A DNA stretch of 64,000 nucleotides from Oidiodendron maius Zn (taxonomy: Eukaryota; Ascomycota; Leotiomycetes; Myxotrichaceae). Shown here one piece after another: positions 11,621 through 22,969 of this stretch. The stretch spans positions 1,178,001-1,242,000 of the forward strand of contig KN832870.1 of assembly GCA_000827325.1 (NCBI GenBank), in the 5' to 3' direction. Each line of letters begins with the position of its first letter. The first letter of the stretch is position 1. Both the position numbers and the translations under genes were made by a program. The notes beneath the pieces are model-generated. The model made no database searches, was not told the DNA's origin, and saw only the letters and a list, made by a program, of their open reading frames with translations.

Positions 11621-13327
11621 TCATGCTGTGTTCTTTTCGAACCTTTCTCTGATCCTTGCTCCAAATTTGTAAAAGGAGAATGGTATCAATACCATTGCAA
11701 GACCAATAAATGCAAGCAACCAGGAAGCCCACTGCAGACCAAGACGGTGGTACATCTGTGTGATGAATAGTGGAAAGGCAGCACCACCTCCCGATCTCAA
11801 GAAGACCTTGGCAGCCAAAGCAGAAGCTGCATAGTTCTGGTAGGAGTCAATGATATAATTATTGCAAGAAAAATATACGAGGACCATTCCGTAGCCAAAG
11901 GCGATCCCAGAGGATGCAGGTCCAACCCAGATGATGTGCTTGAAAGAAGTGGCGCCGAGAATGAACAGCGAGATAGGAATGAAAGGAGCTCCAATCATGG
12001 CGCCCAACAATCTATCCTCAGCGGTAGGAGATCGAGTATGGACAATCTTCCGAAATAGTCTTTCGATAAAGGGTGTGGTAGCCAGTGCAAAGCTAGCCCC
12101 GATCAATATGGGGATAAACATCAGACTAATGTAGCCATCGTTATAGTTGTATAGCTCGCCAAATATAACCGGGTAAGCAAAGAAGAAGGCGTAGAGCATA
12201 GCGTAGATGAGTACAATGTAGAGACACATCAGGTCTAGAACGGGTTCCGTCAGAATCATGGCGATCGGTCGGATTAAACTTGTCCGAATGATATCGCCGA
12301 ATGTCAGCTTGACCTTCTCCTGCTCGGTGATGATGTTAGGGTCTCCCGTCTCCTTCCGGAGCTTAGCTGCACGCCTCTTGAGGATAACGGGAGCATAGGT
12401 CTCGGGCAAGAGACCAACAATGATTAGCATAACTCCCGCAAAGGCCATGTTAACCCAGAAAAATAGGTCAAGGCGATGCGTTCCGACACTGATCCAGCCA
12501 CAGACAATCGGCCCTAGGACAGGACCACAGTATGGAGCGGCAGCAAAGTAAGCAATGGCCATACCACGATCCTCTATGTTCCAGATATCGGCGATTGTAC
12601 CACCCGCCAGAGATAGGCCAGAGCTGGAGAAGACGCCACACAAGAACCTACAGACAAGCAGACCGCCGATATTTGGCGACAGCGCACAGGGGATATTGAA
12701 GATAACGTAGAGACTCATCGAGATAATATATACAGGTCGTCGACCGATGATCTCGGAGAGGGGAGACCAAAGTAGAGGCCCGACAGCAAAGCCACAGACC
12801 ATGATAGAACAGGTCAGCGTGGCAACCTCGAGCGAGACATGGTACTTTTCCTGGATCAGATCCAGACCACCGGTGACGAACGATGAGCCATAGGCAATGC
12901 AGACGACGAGAATCGATGTCACAAGAGTAATATACCATCGAAATAGTCGTGACCAGTTCTGCGGGTTCTTGGGGTCGCCAATGGTGAAGGTGACAAACTG
13001 GGCAGGTTCAGCAGGACGTTCGAGATCCGCTGCCGGAGAGGAAGGTTTTCTGGACCATCTTCGTTGGAGTGTTGCATGGGATAGTCGTCTGGATCGGACT
13101 TCTCTAATCAGCTCTTCGGGGACAAGGCCGGTGGCGGTCTCGAGGGTGTATTCTTCGGGGAACTCTGGTTCTGTTTCTAGTCCAACCTCTGGATAGTTGA
13201 AGTCCAATGGCGGAGGAGTTTCCGACAAACCCACGCCAGCAAGAGACTCGCGCGTTTCCCTCCGCAGCAGTTGTCTGGATCGATCTGCTGCCTCCTGGGT
13301 ATCCTCCCGAGTAGGTTGAGTTTCCAT
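11621..13327 (-). CDS. DHA1-type MFS drug/polyamine transporter
   Basis: This single-exon gene encodes 568 aa. A ~120-residue hydrophilic cytosolic N-terminus ends in the conserved DPKNPQNWSRLFRW entry motif, and about 12 predicted transmembrane helices follow. The A-like motif SPLSEIIGRRPVY lies between TM2 and TM3, and a GPVLGP motif (motif C type) lies in TM5. A cytosolic loop after TM6 (KRRAAKLRKETGD) separates the two bundles. Fungal DHA1 members with this signature are proton antiporters for azoles, polyamines or other toxic compounds at the plasma membrane. The substrate cannot be told here. Three GAGGTATGAG-like repeats sit in the 5' leader (about 13350-13380). No partner gene suggests a cluster. 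Confidence 0.9.
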   Translation of the reverse strand: METQPTREDTQEAADRSRQLLRRETRESLAGVGLSETPPPLDFNYPEVGLETEPEFPEEYTLETATGLVPEELIREVRSRRLSHATLQRRWSRKPSSPAADLERPAEPAQFVTFTIGDPKNPQNWSRLFRWYITLVTSILVVCIAYGSSFVTGGLDLIQEKYHVSLEVATLTCSIMVCGFAVGPLLWSPLSEIIGRRPVYIISMSLYVIFNIPCALSPNIGGLLVCRFLCGVFSSSGLSLAGGTIADIWNIEDRGMAIAYFAAAPYCGPVLGPIVCGWISVGTHRLDLFFWVNMAFAGVMLIIVGLLPETYAPVILKRRAAKLRKETGDPNIITEQEKVKLTFGDIIRTSLIRPIAMILTEPVLDLMCLYIVLIYAMLYAFFFAYPVIFGELYNYNDGYISLMFIPILIGASFALATTPFIERLFRKIVHTRSPTAEDRLLGAMIGAPFIPISLFILGATSFKHIIWVGPASSGIAFGYGMVLVYFSCNNYIIDSYQNYAASALAAKVFLRSGGGAAFPLFITQMYHRLGLQWASWLLAFIGLAMVLIPFSFYKFGARIRERFEKNTA

Positions 13328-14507
13328 GCTTGTAGGTGTGAGAATTGAGGTATGAGGTGAGGTATGAGATGAGGTATGAGAGTTGGAAATTCAAGTGCAG
13401 AAACTGCTGCTCTGAACTTTATAGTGAGTTTATTGAGGTATTTTATATATCCCCCTGTCCACCACGGTGGCACCTTACCCGAGGTTGATAATTGAGTTTT
13501 GCACAAAGATGATAGAAGACTGCCGACGATCGGCCCCTTTCTCCGCGGCAGTTAGCAGCTCAATTTGGTTTAGCTCACTCAAAATTAAAGACGACATCAT
13601 CGGAACCAGAAGATTGAGAAAAAAGAGGCGAGATGAAAATTGGAGCAGGTAGAGAAGTTTTCTTATTTGTTAACTCGCAACGAATTAAATGCCCATGAAT
13701 GCTAAGTGCTTGCTCTTCACAGCACTGTGTTCCTACCTTCTATCAATACGGCTTCCTTCTATGCATCGTCAGCCTGGTCCCAGTAGAAAAGAAAAATGTT
13801 ATTGATTCTAGATCTCATCCATGCATGCTTTGGCAATGACGTAGAATCTAATAATAGTGGGCTCGCTTAAAAGGCATATTGTAAGCGAACGCATATTTCG
13901 TTGGTATACACTACAGGGGTATAGTAAAACATACGTTCGATGATTGAAATGAATGCGTCTAACTACCTAACTACAGAGCATTTGTATCCCCTCATTACAT
14001 ATCCCTAATTGAGTGGCAAAGGAGACCTGATATTTGGGGCCAAATATCAGTGCATACACTGAATATAGTTTACGATAGCCTTAGGCATCTCTCTTCTTCT
14101 GAAAACATCACGTGACATCTACTCTAGGCCTGCATCTTTTGCTTGCTGCCATCAACAGCTTGACCCCAATGGCGCTAAATCTCGCGCTCCAAGCGTGATT
14201 TTCAAAGTATGGTTAGTAATAAGTGGCAGCTGTGAGCGAAATTAGTTTTCTTTAGGGAATAAGTTGGGCACACGGATTATCTACCATACGGATTAACTTT
14301 TATCCCATGTGGCACAATCCAAGATCTAGGGATTCCACCTTTACGAACGCATTGTGCCTAATGTACATAAATTCCGTTTCGGTTGCTAAATCGGTTAATC
14401 GGATGCCATTTGAGATCCTTTTCCTTGTAACATCTCATGTGAAGCGGGGAAAGAAAATTAGGAGAGGAAGAACTACGGTTGTGTATCGGGCGCTTGGGGA
14501 GTGCAAT
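13328..14507. other. Divergent intergenic region (MFS / HET)
   Basis: AT-rich promoter region between two divergent genes. It contains a perfect inverted repeat at 14027-14050 and no convincing ORF. An in-frame upstream extension of the HET gene (from 14307) looks non-coding. Confidence 0.55.
14027..14050. repeat. Perfect 11-bp inverted repeat
   Basis: CTGATATTTGG and its exact reverse complement are separated by two G residues. The structure could be a hairpin or a dimeric regulator site in the shared MFS/HET promoter. Confidence 0.85.
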
Positions 14508-16571
14508 ATGCGCCTCCTCAGCGTCGAAACCCTAGACTTCGAGGAATTCATGGGAGAAGTTGGGAACGGTATTCCTTTATACGTGATCCTCTCGCACACA
14601 TGGGATGCCGAAGAGGTCTCGTACAAAGATTATATTGAACAGAAGAATTTATCAAAGAAAGGCTACAGCAAGATCCGCCGCTTCAGTGAGCTTGTCAAGT
14701 CCGAAGGCTTTCAATATTTCTGGATTGACACGTGTTGCATTGACAAGTCATCAAGCGCCGAGCTTTCCGAGGCTATCAATTCCATGTTCCAGTGGTATCG
14801 CGACGCCGACATCTGCTATGCTTATCTCAGTGACGTCGAGAGCTCTGGAGACCCCACGGCGGAGGAGTCGTCCTTTGTTCGGAGCCGCTGGTTTACCCGC
14901 GGCTGGACGCTTCAAGAGTTACTTGCCCCAGTTGAGGTAGTGTTCCTAAGCTCAGTCTGGGAGGAAATTGGCACGAAAAAATCACTTGGCGCAACTGTCT
15001 CGGCAATTACTGGTGTCAGCGAGATAGCGTTGGACGAGCGTTGCTGGCCCAAGTATAGCGTGGCCCAGAAGATGTCGTGGGCCGCTGCGCGGTGCACCAC
15101 ACGGCCCGAAGATGGAGCATATTGCCTAATGGGGCTCTTCGGCGTCAATATGCCGCTGCTATATGGTGAAGGTCGCAGGGCTTTCTTGCGGCTCCAGGAG
15201 GAGATTCTGAAGCTATCTGACGACCAATCGATATTTGCATGGTCTTATCCGGAGGAAGAGCACTCACATACACAGATATCGGGGCTGATGGCACCGTCGC
15301 CAAAGTATTTCAAGCATGCCTCTCAGATAGAGCCGCTAAAGAAAGAGGTTGCAGAAGAATACGAGAACATTTTCGAGATCGTGAACCACCTTATGAGGAT
15401 AAGAGTAAGGCTAGTAGACAATGTCAAAGCGATGAGAATCCAACGGTTGAGAGGTAAGTCACATCTCCACAAGATTGTTGAGATTCAACAACTCGGAGAG
15501 ATGTACCCTGAACCAGAGCAATTGGCTCAAATAGAACATCAACTACCTACGCAGGCAATCACCATCGAGATTGAGGATTACAGCAGGGGGCCAGCGATAC
15601 ACGACTTAGGAGCTTCCTTCGGTTCCCTGAGTGGGACTCCGGAAGCCGTGGGGATTGATTCGGGGCTTCGCCGTAAAGATAGTAAGAGACGATCGTGTAA
15701 TGGCTCTAACAGCTACGACCTCAGTCAGGAACAGGATTCTGTCATGAGCCCCTGGAGCTGGCACTGGTTCATTTATGAGCCAGTCATCGTGATACCTCTA
15801 AAATGTCACATTAGTGGCCATCAGCTTGGCATCATTCTCTCACGAGGCCCAGTTATGGTCCAAGGGGGCGTTCTCTCGCGACTTCACAATCCGTCTATCG
15901 TTGCAACCGAAGCAGTTCGAACAGACCAACTCACGCCACTCGTAACCAAGTACGCGACCACTGGGAGGGAAATAAACTACAATTTGCGCGAGGCGTTCTC
16001 CCGAAACCTCTTTCAGTGGCCCGAGATCAGGATTGCGCCCTTGCTGTCTGCTGGCTACAATGCCCATGAGAACTGGGGACTAGGCTGGACCTTCGACCAC
16101 TCACGAGCAGCACTAGTTCAGAAGCAAGGATTTCACTCAGAGGTTGAAATGACCGAGTATGCGCCACTGGTACTCTTTTATCGCATCTGTGGCCCCGACG
16201 CAAATTCGGCATTCTTCGTGAGCATCCCTAAATACGACAATGATCTCCATACATGTGAGATCGGCGTGCTTGACACTCATAAAGCTCAGTTCAGGAACTT
16301 GGACTATGACTTGTATTCCTCCGACCTGGTCATTGAGCGACGAGTTGATGTGCCTCTAGGGAATGGACAAGCTGTCGTGGTGAAGTACAGGGCAGGAACA
16401 GGAGCTAGTTTTTTGAACCTTTCAATTGAGGCGCTGAACGAGAAGAGAACTGCAAGTCCACGGTCCCAAGGGACGACAAAATTAGCTATGTTGCATACGA
16501 AGCTCTTTCCGACACTGAGGTTATTGTTAGCAAACGCTCCAAAAGGGGACTGGCCAAAACCAGGATCCTGA
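14508..16571 (+). CDS. HET-domain protein (heterokaryon-incompatibility type), 687 aa
   Basis: The chosen start opens with MRLLSVETLDFEEF, the usual beginning of this HET subfamily; an upstream in-frame ATG at 14307 adds residues of no clear character. The HET domain covers residues ~20-190: YVILSHTWDAEEVSY, then WIDTCCIDKSSSAELSEAIN, then RSRWFTRGWTLQELLAP. It is followed by the MSWAAARCTTRPEDGAYCLMG and NMPLLYGEG blocks. Such proteins trigger regulated cell death when incompatible or non-self partners are sensed. No NACHT or WD repeats are present. The C-terminal ~380 residues contain no domain I can name. Intronless. It shares its subfamily with the protein at 36326-37948. Confidence 0.92.
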   Translation: MRLLSVETLDFEEFMGEVGNGIPLYVILSHTWDAEEVSYKDYIEQKNLSKKGYSKIRRFSELVKSEGFQYFWIDTCCIDKSSSAELSEAINSMFQWYRDADICYAYLSDVESSGDPTAEESSFVRSRWFTRGWTLQELLAPVEVVFLSSVWEEIGTKKSLGATVSAITGVSEIALDERCWPKYSVAQKMSWAAARCTTRPEDGAYCLMGLFGVNMPLLYGEGRRAFLRLQEEILKLSDDQSIFAWSYPEEEHSHTQISGLMAPSPKYFKHASQIEPLKKEVAEEYENIFEIVNHLMRIRVRLVDNVKAMRIQRLRGKSHLHKIVEIQQLGEMYPEPEQLAQIEHQLPTQAITIEIEDYSRGPAIHDLGASFGSLSGTPEAVGIDSGLRRKDSKRRSCNGSNSYDLSQEQDSVMSPWSWHWFIYEPVIVIPLKCHISGHQLGIILSRGPVMVQGGVLSRLHNPSIVATEAVRTDQLTPLVTKYATTGREINYNLREAFSRNLFQWPEIRIAPLLSAGYNAHENWGLGWTFDHSRAALVQKQGFHSEVEMTEYAPLVLFYRICGPDANSAFFVSIPKYDNDLHTCEIGVLDTHKAQFRNLDYDLYSSDLVIERRVDVPLGNGQAVVVKYRAGTGASFLNLSIEALNEKRTASPRSQGTTKLAMLHTKLFPTLRLLLANAPKGDWPKPGS

Positions 16572-16912
16572 GATCGTCGTCCTGAGCGATTCTGACATTC
16601 TCTGCTGTATCCCCACCACATTGACATGCGGCCATTTGTACCAAGATCCAGAGTGGTAGTTCGGAGCTCTAAGGGATACGCCAGAATCAACACAATAACC
16701 ATCCTGTGGATCAGAACGCTGTGGAAAAAAGGGGAAGTAGTTCTATCACGTGCACGGCATGTCTTTAGGCACCCGCTTGTGAATCCCGCTCTTAATCAAT
16801 TATCAACCCTTGGCGATTACGTACCCCATATTGCGAGTATGTCCGATATAAGCTTAAATATTCCTCTAATTTCAATCAATGTCGTAATTCTTGGATCCCC
16901 AAAGACCAAGCC
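16572..16912. other. Intergenic spacer upstream of the FAD monooxygenase
   Basis: A TATA-like motif (TATAAGC) at 16847-16853 lies about 60 bp before the monooxygenase start. Nothing else is recognised. Confidence 0.4.
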
Positions 16913-18532
16913 ATGACCTACGCACAAGCGCCTCTCACCATTGCCATCATCGGTGCTGGAGTCGCCGGTCCCGTCCTCGCCTTGACTATCCTCTCCAACC
17001 CGATCCTCGGGAGGCGATATAAACCCGTGATCTATGAGCGTCTTCCATGTCCGTCCTCAAGTCCACTATCAAATTCAAACCCTGCGACTGGCGATGCCCA
17101 CAGCGAAGCCACATACGCAGCCGGCGCTGCTGTGGCACTTACCTCTAATGCCCTATATCCCTTATACTCCCTAGGCCTCTGTGACATACTACATTCTGCA
17201 AGCTGCGAGACAACACGTATCAAGATCTGGCGCTCCTGGGGAGACTCAGGGAAGCATCGATATTGCCAGCAGCTGAGAAATCCGAATTGGCAGGAGGATC
17301 TGCAGACGAATCTCCGGGTTGTAGAGAGGGCAGATTTGCAACGGTTGGTGCTGGATAAGTTTTTGGAGCTGGGCGGGGAAGTAGTTTGGGAGAGAAAAGT
17401 GAGTGATGTGAAGGCTATGGAACAAGGTGGGATGAGAGTGTGTTTTGAGGGGGGTGAGGAAGTGAGTGCGGATCTGGTCGTCGGTGCGGACGGGGGATGG
17501 TCGTTTGTGAGAAGAGAAATTATGAAAGGATTAGACGAGGGGAAAGGAGAGAAATGGAAGCCATCGTTTGCGTATGCGGATGGACTCTATGGAGTTTCAA
17601 AGCCCATCGAGAATCCTCGGGCGGTGGATGGCGAAGATGAGATGAAGGATGGAGACACACATTGGGTTCTCCTTGACCGGGGCACGGCGTCGACGTGGGC
17701 TTTGCCTGGAGGGAGACAGTTTTGGACAATTTCCTTTCCTTCGGATACCCCTCCCACCAGAGCAAGTGCGGGAGATGGAACACAGCAACGGAGGGTGGAC
17801 AAGCTCTACGGTGCGGCTCTGACGCTTGGTGGGTACGATCTTGAAGAGACAAAACAAATCCTGAAGAAGTATGAGAATGCTTTCCATCCTGTTGCGGGGA
17901 GTTTTAAAGAGTTATATAAGAGAAGCGAGAGGATTATTAGGGCTCCGCTGTGGTATCACGCGTGGGACGAGAAAGAAATTGGAGGGAAGAACATCGTGGT
18001 AATTGGGGATGCTTCAAGACTAATGCTACCAACCAGTGGTCAAGGTACGTTGATATCCAATTCAATTCTCTATTGTCTTGAAGAAAGACATAGAGATGCC
18101 GAGGCGGTGGTTAATAAATCCGCAGGAGCTGGGTTTTCCATTGAAGATGCAACCATCTTAGCCAATGAGCTACTGAACAATCCACCCTCTGAAGAGAATG
18201 GCGGGTGGGATTTTTCCGAGGCGATAAAAGCTTATACTAAAGCCAGGGTTCCGAGATCCAAAAGCATGACGAGCCAGAGTTATTGGACGGGACAGTTGGG
18301 ACTTGGAGCCAATTTTTTCTGGCGCCAGTTAAGAGATTTTATGACGACGTATATGCCTTTAGGTGGAGACCCAAAGACGTAAGTCACTATGGTACTAAGT
18401 TGATATGTGTTGTGTTCGAGCCTAACCTATACCAGGAGAAAGAATAAAAAGGAAAGGGATCCGATGGGCTGGCTGCATGGGGTGAGATACAAGGTCGAGC
18501 AGAGAGAAGAGAAGCAGGAGCAAACTCTTTAA
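16913..18532 (+). CDS. FAD-dependent aromatic-type monooxygenase, 493 aa
   Basis: Three exons: 16913-18044, 18126-18378 and 18436-18532. The N-terminal Rossmann motif GAGVAGPVLA binds FAD. The middle GADGGWSFVRREI is the DG motif. The C-terminal GDASRLMLPTSGQG (a GD..P variant, with Arg-Leu where AHP is usual) joins GAGFSIEDATILANEL after splicing. The first intron is 81 nt with no stop, so retention would add 27 residues into the FAD site. The last exon adds a basic/acidic tail (KNKKERDPMGWLHG). The family hydroxylates or epoxidises aromatic or polyketide-like substrates using NAD(P)H. The specific substrate is unknown and there is no adjacent synthase. All phases close. Confidence 0.88.
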
Positions 18533-19522
18533 TTTAGCATTGTAAATATTCGCATCGCTTTGGACCTATTCTAATGACGTTATTAGCTGTAGTCGGTGTG
18601 GTTGCAAGGAGTCCACCGAACTCTGATATTCGAGCGTTTGAGGTCTATTAAATGTACACACAAGTCAGTAACGCGTCTTTCCTAATGTTAGACCTTACAA
18701 TCCATTGGTATGGCTGGGTACGATGAAAAAAAGGTTTCTGTAGAACGTCTAAGGAAAGAAGGAGTCTCGAGGCTCGATCTACGTTGAGGCGAGTCGCGTG
18801 GACCTTAACACCCTACCACCATGACTACAGCGCACAATTGTCAGCTAACGTACTTGCAGTAAGAGTTATTCAACATCTTCTAATATGCCTCGTAGGTAAT
18901 CAAAAACGTCATCATACAATAATGTGGTTATTATCCAGGTGGCAATCATTAACTTTAGTTGGTGTAAGCTTGCGAGCTGTAAGTGGGGCAGTGGCACGGC
19001 TCTTCACGGGCCGTTCCTTAGGGCTGCACACCTCTTGACAATGTCTGAGCGTGGGAATCCTATATCAGCACTTCCGTAATGCCTCATCTCTAATCTCACA
19101 GATGCCGAAAAAGTTCTTACTGGAACCCTTTTTCTTCTCGTGGACACCGTAACGTATCTTCCTTGGTATTCAAAAATTTTAGTAGAAAATCCCCGCCTCT
19201 TTGGCCCTCATACTTCCCTCTCCCTTCTTGTGTAAATCCTTCTTTGTGTAACTTCACACAAGGCTGTGGATGTAGCCAATAACGGCTTTCTGCATGACTC
19301 CTATCCCAAGAATTCCCCGTTGTGCTATATTTACCTCAGCCTTCCGCAATCAACCCCTCATTCAACGTCTCAGCGTCGTTGTTTCTGTGCCACCTTCTCG
19401 AAAAGTACAGTAGCAGTTGGCTGGGTTCAGGATCTGTTCGTTTCTTTATATGGTTCTCAGCCCGATATTTATTACCTCGTGATTGCCCACTTCCTGTGTT
19501 TTGATACAGGGAGTAAGCCGAC
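18533..19522. other. Intergenic region
   Basis: About 1 kb without a recognisable gene. Short ORFs (for example 18784-19038) lack any family features. The right end is the promoter of the membrane-protein gene. Confidence 0.5.
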
Positions 19523-21782
19523 ATGGAGTCCCACGAGAGAGGACGGTTTCTCACATCTCCTACAGGCCACCAACTCGGGCCGGATGGACTCGGGGGCTTG
19601 GCGGAGACTCATGAGACTTCACCGTTTCTTGCTGCTGTTGTAGGCCAGCAACCTCGACAACAACAATCAGGGAAGGCTGCTGACGGGGTGGAGGCTGTAT
19701 TTGCCAGCCCGGACCTAGAAAAACCACGAAAAAGTTATGCAACACCCCGAGCTTGGAATTGGCCTGACATCTCTGGCCGCGTTCATGAGTTTCCTATGTC
19801 ACCAACAATCTCGATTTTTCCTGATATTGTGCTCGTACTGATATCTTTACTCTTCTTATGTTTTGCCATCATGGCGTTATGTAGCAGAAATCGGCCAACG
19901 GGGGATGATTTTGGAGCAATAATGGAAGAAGCAATGAGATTAGTGAGCTGCTCAATGTTGGTGTCCATCTTCATTGCTAATTCATTAGGGCCTTACTATA
20001 TTCCCTATTATATTTGCAGCTATCGTCGGGAGGGCTTTGAAGAGGATTGGAAGGTATCGGGCGGAAAGAGGAGTTAGACTTTTAGTGAGCCTTCTGAGCG
20101 GTGAATCATTCCGCTACTAACCATACTTCTTTAGACCCTCTGGCCGATTATGAATACCAAGACAATATTCGATGCAGTGTTTTCTCAATGGGATCTCCGA
20201 AGACTAACTATTACAAGCGTACTTTTGGGGATTCTCTTTGCATTATCTCCAGTTGGAGGCCAGGCTTCGCTAAGAATAGTGTACGTCACTAACGATACAT
20301 CTACTACACCTGGGAACTTGCGGTATATGGATACTGGCCCACTTGGACACTTGTATACACATTCTACAATTGTTGATTCAAATGATTTGGAAGCAAATGC
20401 TAGCGGTTTACTTTCATCTATGTCCGCGGTATATCCTGCAGCATTAATGCAGGCTGTCGATACGAAGCTTAGTCCCCGAGATTCATGGGGCAATCCAAAA
20501 ATCCCAAGATTAGAGCTTCTTGACGCATCACTTGCGGATCCGGATGGCTGGATTGAGCTTCCATATATAACTGCAGTAGAATCCTGGAGCTCTTTGTTTG
20601 GATTACCCATTGCCGATCTACCAAGTGATGGGGTCACCGAGTTTACGGTTGAGACGACATACGTTGTACTCTCTACTCTATTGGTTAATTCCACAATACA
20701 ACCGGGGATTATTGGGATGAGGTTGGAATGCCCAGACTGTGTTAGTCAGGATGGGTTCAATCCAGATGGGGATATACGACTCTACCAATTTCTAGGACCA
20801 CCCTGTCCTCCAGTGAATGCTACAGAGCTGGCGAACTCAAACACAGGGGCTCAAAACCTCACATTTACTCAGCATACTGGCGGGGGTGCCGTAGTAGCAA
20901 CAGGTCAAGTTACACAACAACACGTGGAGACGGCTATCCGGTGTGATTGGGGAAACTGTCGAGCCATGTCTATTAGGCAATCTACAACGGACCACTGTGG
21001 CCCTAATTTCACCACTTTTTGATATCTGGGGTACGTTTCCACTTGACTTGATAACGGTGAATAGCGAAATTGCCAACTCCTCTACGTCTAGCCCTTCCGA
21101 GGCCTTCATCGCCAATGCATCAGTTCTTCCCATTATCGCACAGACATTCAATGGACCCTTGCCGCAATTTGTTGACTTCAAGACAGTAGACCCGGTCGGC
21201 TTGACACAGCGGGCAACCATACTCCTTAATACTGCCATCCAGGTCTTTCTGTCTCCTTGGGGCTTCGCAGGGGACTTACCTTCGTCAAACATGTCTATCT
21301 ATGGCCTACCACACAGTCCGGCGGACGGTATGAATGTAACAATAGCGGCGAATAATATCAGCGTGGACACACTCTACAACTAGAGAATCCCTGGTATCTC
21401 CAACAATTCCCCTTTTATCGGGGCGTCGACTGTAGCTAATATTACGACCTTTACCACGGTGTACAAGCCAAATTATACCTGGGTAATCACTCTCATGCTT
21501 GCATCAACTGTGCTTGCCGCCACAGGCTTGGTAGGTATTTTTACGAGCTTGGCAATAAGGGTGCCAGACGTATCCGATCCGGTGATAGGACTGACTTACG
21601 GAAACCCCTATGTAGCTATTTCTGGCTATGGGAGTGCCTTGAGTGCGACTGAAAGAGCGAAGATGCCGGGAGAGTTGAGAGTGAGACTCGGCGATGTTAA
21701 GTCTGTGGACCAAATCGGCAGGATAGCACTGGGTAAAACGGAAGGCGTGCTACCGATTATGGAAGGAAAATTTTGTGAGTAG
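19523..21782 (+). pseudogene. Polytopic fungal membrane protein of unknown function, frameshifted
   Basis: The model is 19523-19942, 19989-20084, then 20135 onward. The first exon has TM segments (FPDIVLVLISLLFLCFAIMA). After a 46-nt intron comes the characteristic TIFPIIFAAIVGRALKRIGR block, and after a 50-nt intron ALSPVGGQASLR. A large Asn-rich, probably extracellular domain follows, then a last TM and tail (TYGNPYVAISGYGSALS, ERAKMPGELRVRLGDV). I recognise this as a common, unnamed Pezizomycotina family. The frame breaks at the T5 run 21016-21020, where one T too many shifts the coding frame. A TAG at 21381-21383 interrupts the resumed frame, but a 48-nt intron (21336-21383, GTAACA..TAG) could remove it. 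The gene is either a recent pseudogene or carries a homopolymer assembly error. Confidence 0.6.
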
Positions 21783-22969
21783 TCATGACCCCGTAGGTGT
21801 GATTGCGGGACGAGTTTAAAACTAGCAATTAAAGCCGGGGCGATTTTTCAACTTTTGTAACAATAAGGTTTCTTCTAAGAAATTACAACTCTTCTCAATC
21901 CTACAGCCTGCAGATCTTTATCACAATATACTAAAATAATTGCTCTCAATATGTTTTCCAAGCTTTAGGTTATAGAAGCGTTAACAAATAGATATATCTG
22001 GTACAGTAAAGAGAAGCTTAACTATACAAGCTTTGAAGGAGATATTACAAAGGCGGGACACGGATTCGGCTAGGTATGAAGGTAAAAGCTGAAAAAGTAA
22101 TAGCATTTTCCGTTGAGAGTTTTGCATTTCGAGCCCCCTAGAAGAAACAATCGTCGCCGGCAAGATGGTCGGCGTCATCAGTTTTACTACGGGACTTCAC
22201 TTCGCAGGGATGTCGGTTAGACCGAAAGTCTCGCCGTACGAACTGGCCGTCGCATTGGGATAATCGTAGCCAGTCTAAGAGCCGAAGAGTTGGAATCAAA
22301 GCCGCAAAGGAACATGAAAGCTTCATCAAAAATTGAGGAAGTGTCGCGGAAGATTTCAAGGAAACTTGTAGCTACCCTGCAGTCCATTTTCGACGATCAA
22401 TTGCTCTGTAGGCACATCATCTTCAACAGTGCATCCCACAGCAGAGAGAATTGTACCCCGCAGACAGCTGGGTAGCTAGAGTGGGGTTAGTGATGGCACG
22501 CACTGCAGCTACCGTCAGCTTGTGGGGTTGACAGAACAAGCTTGGCCGACAGACACCGTCCAGGTACATCAGGTACAGCATCGAAGCTCATAGACCTCGA
22601 TCTCATCCCATCTCTGATCACAATTCAACCGACTCGGGACGCCTCCGGCCCCTCATCAACAACAAACTTTCCCAAGATATGCATATAAGCTTACTTCCCC
22701 GCTTCACAACTGGCTTCACGTTACTTTGTCACCCTGGGGCAGCCGGCGAGCTTCCTGGGCTCGGATATTGTTCCGTGCAGATCGCTGCCGCGTATCTCCG
22801 GAAATTTTCACGATGCGTTCCTGGTGCTACGTAACATGGTGAGTAGTGGGTAGAGAGCATGGACAGTAAGGTAAGACCAACATTTGATATATCTTGGAGC
22901 TGGCCGCGGTCAGGTTTGGGTGAATTGGCTCGACTGATCGTAGTGTACACTCTCTGCGTTGCTCTCAAG
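21783..22969. other. Intergenic region upstream of the GH55 gene
   Basis: No gene recognised. The sequence is AT-rich to about 22130 and more balanced beyond. An in-frame upstream extension of the GH55 ORF (22859-22969) precedes the signal-peptide methionine and is probably leader sequence. Confidence 0.5.
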
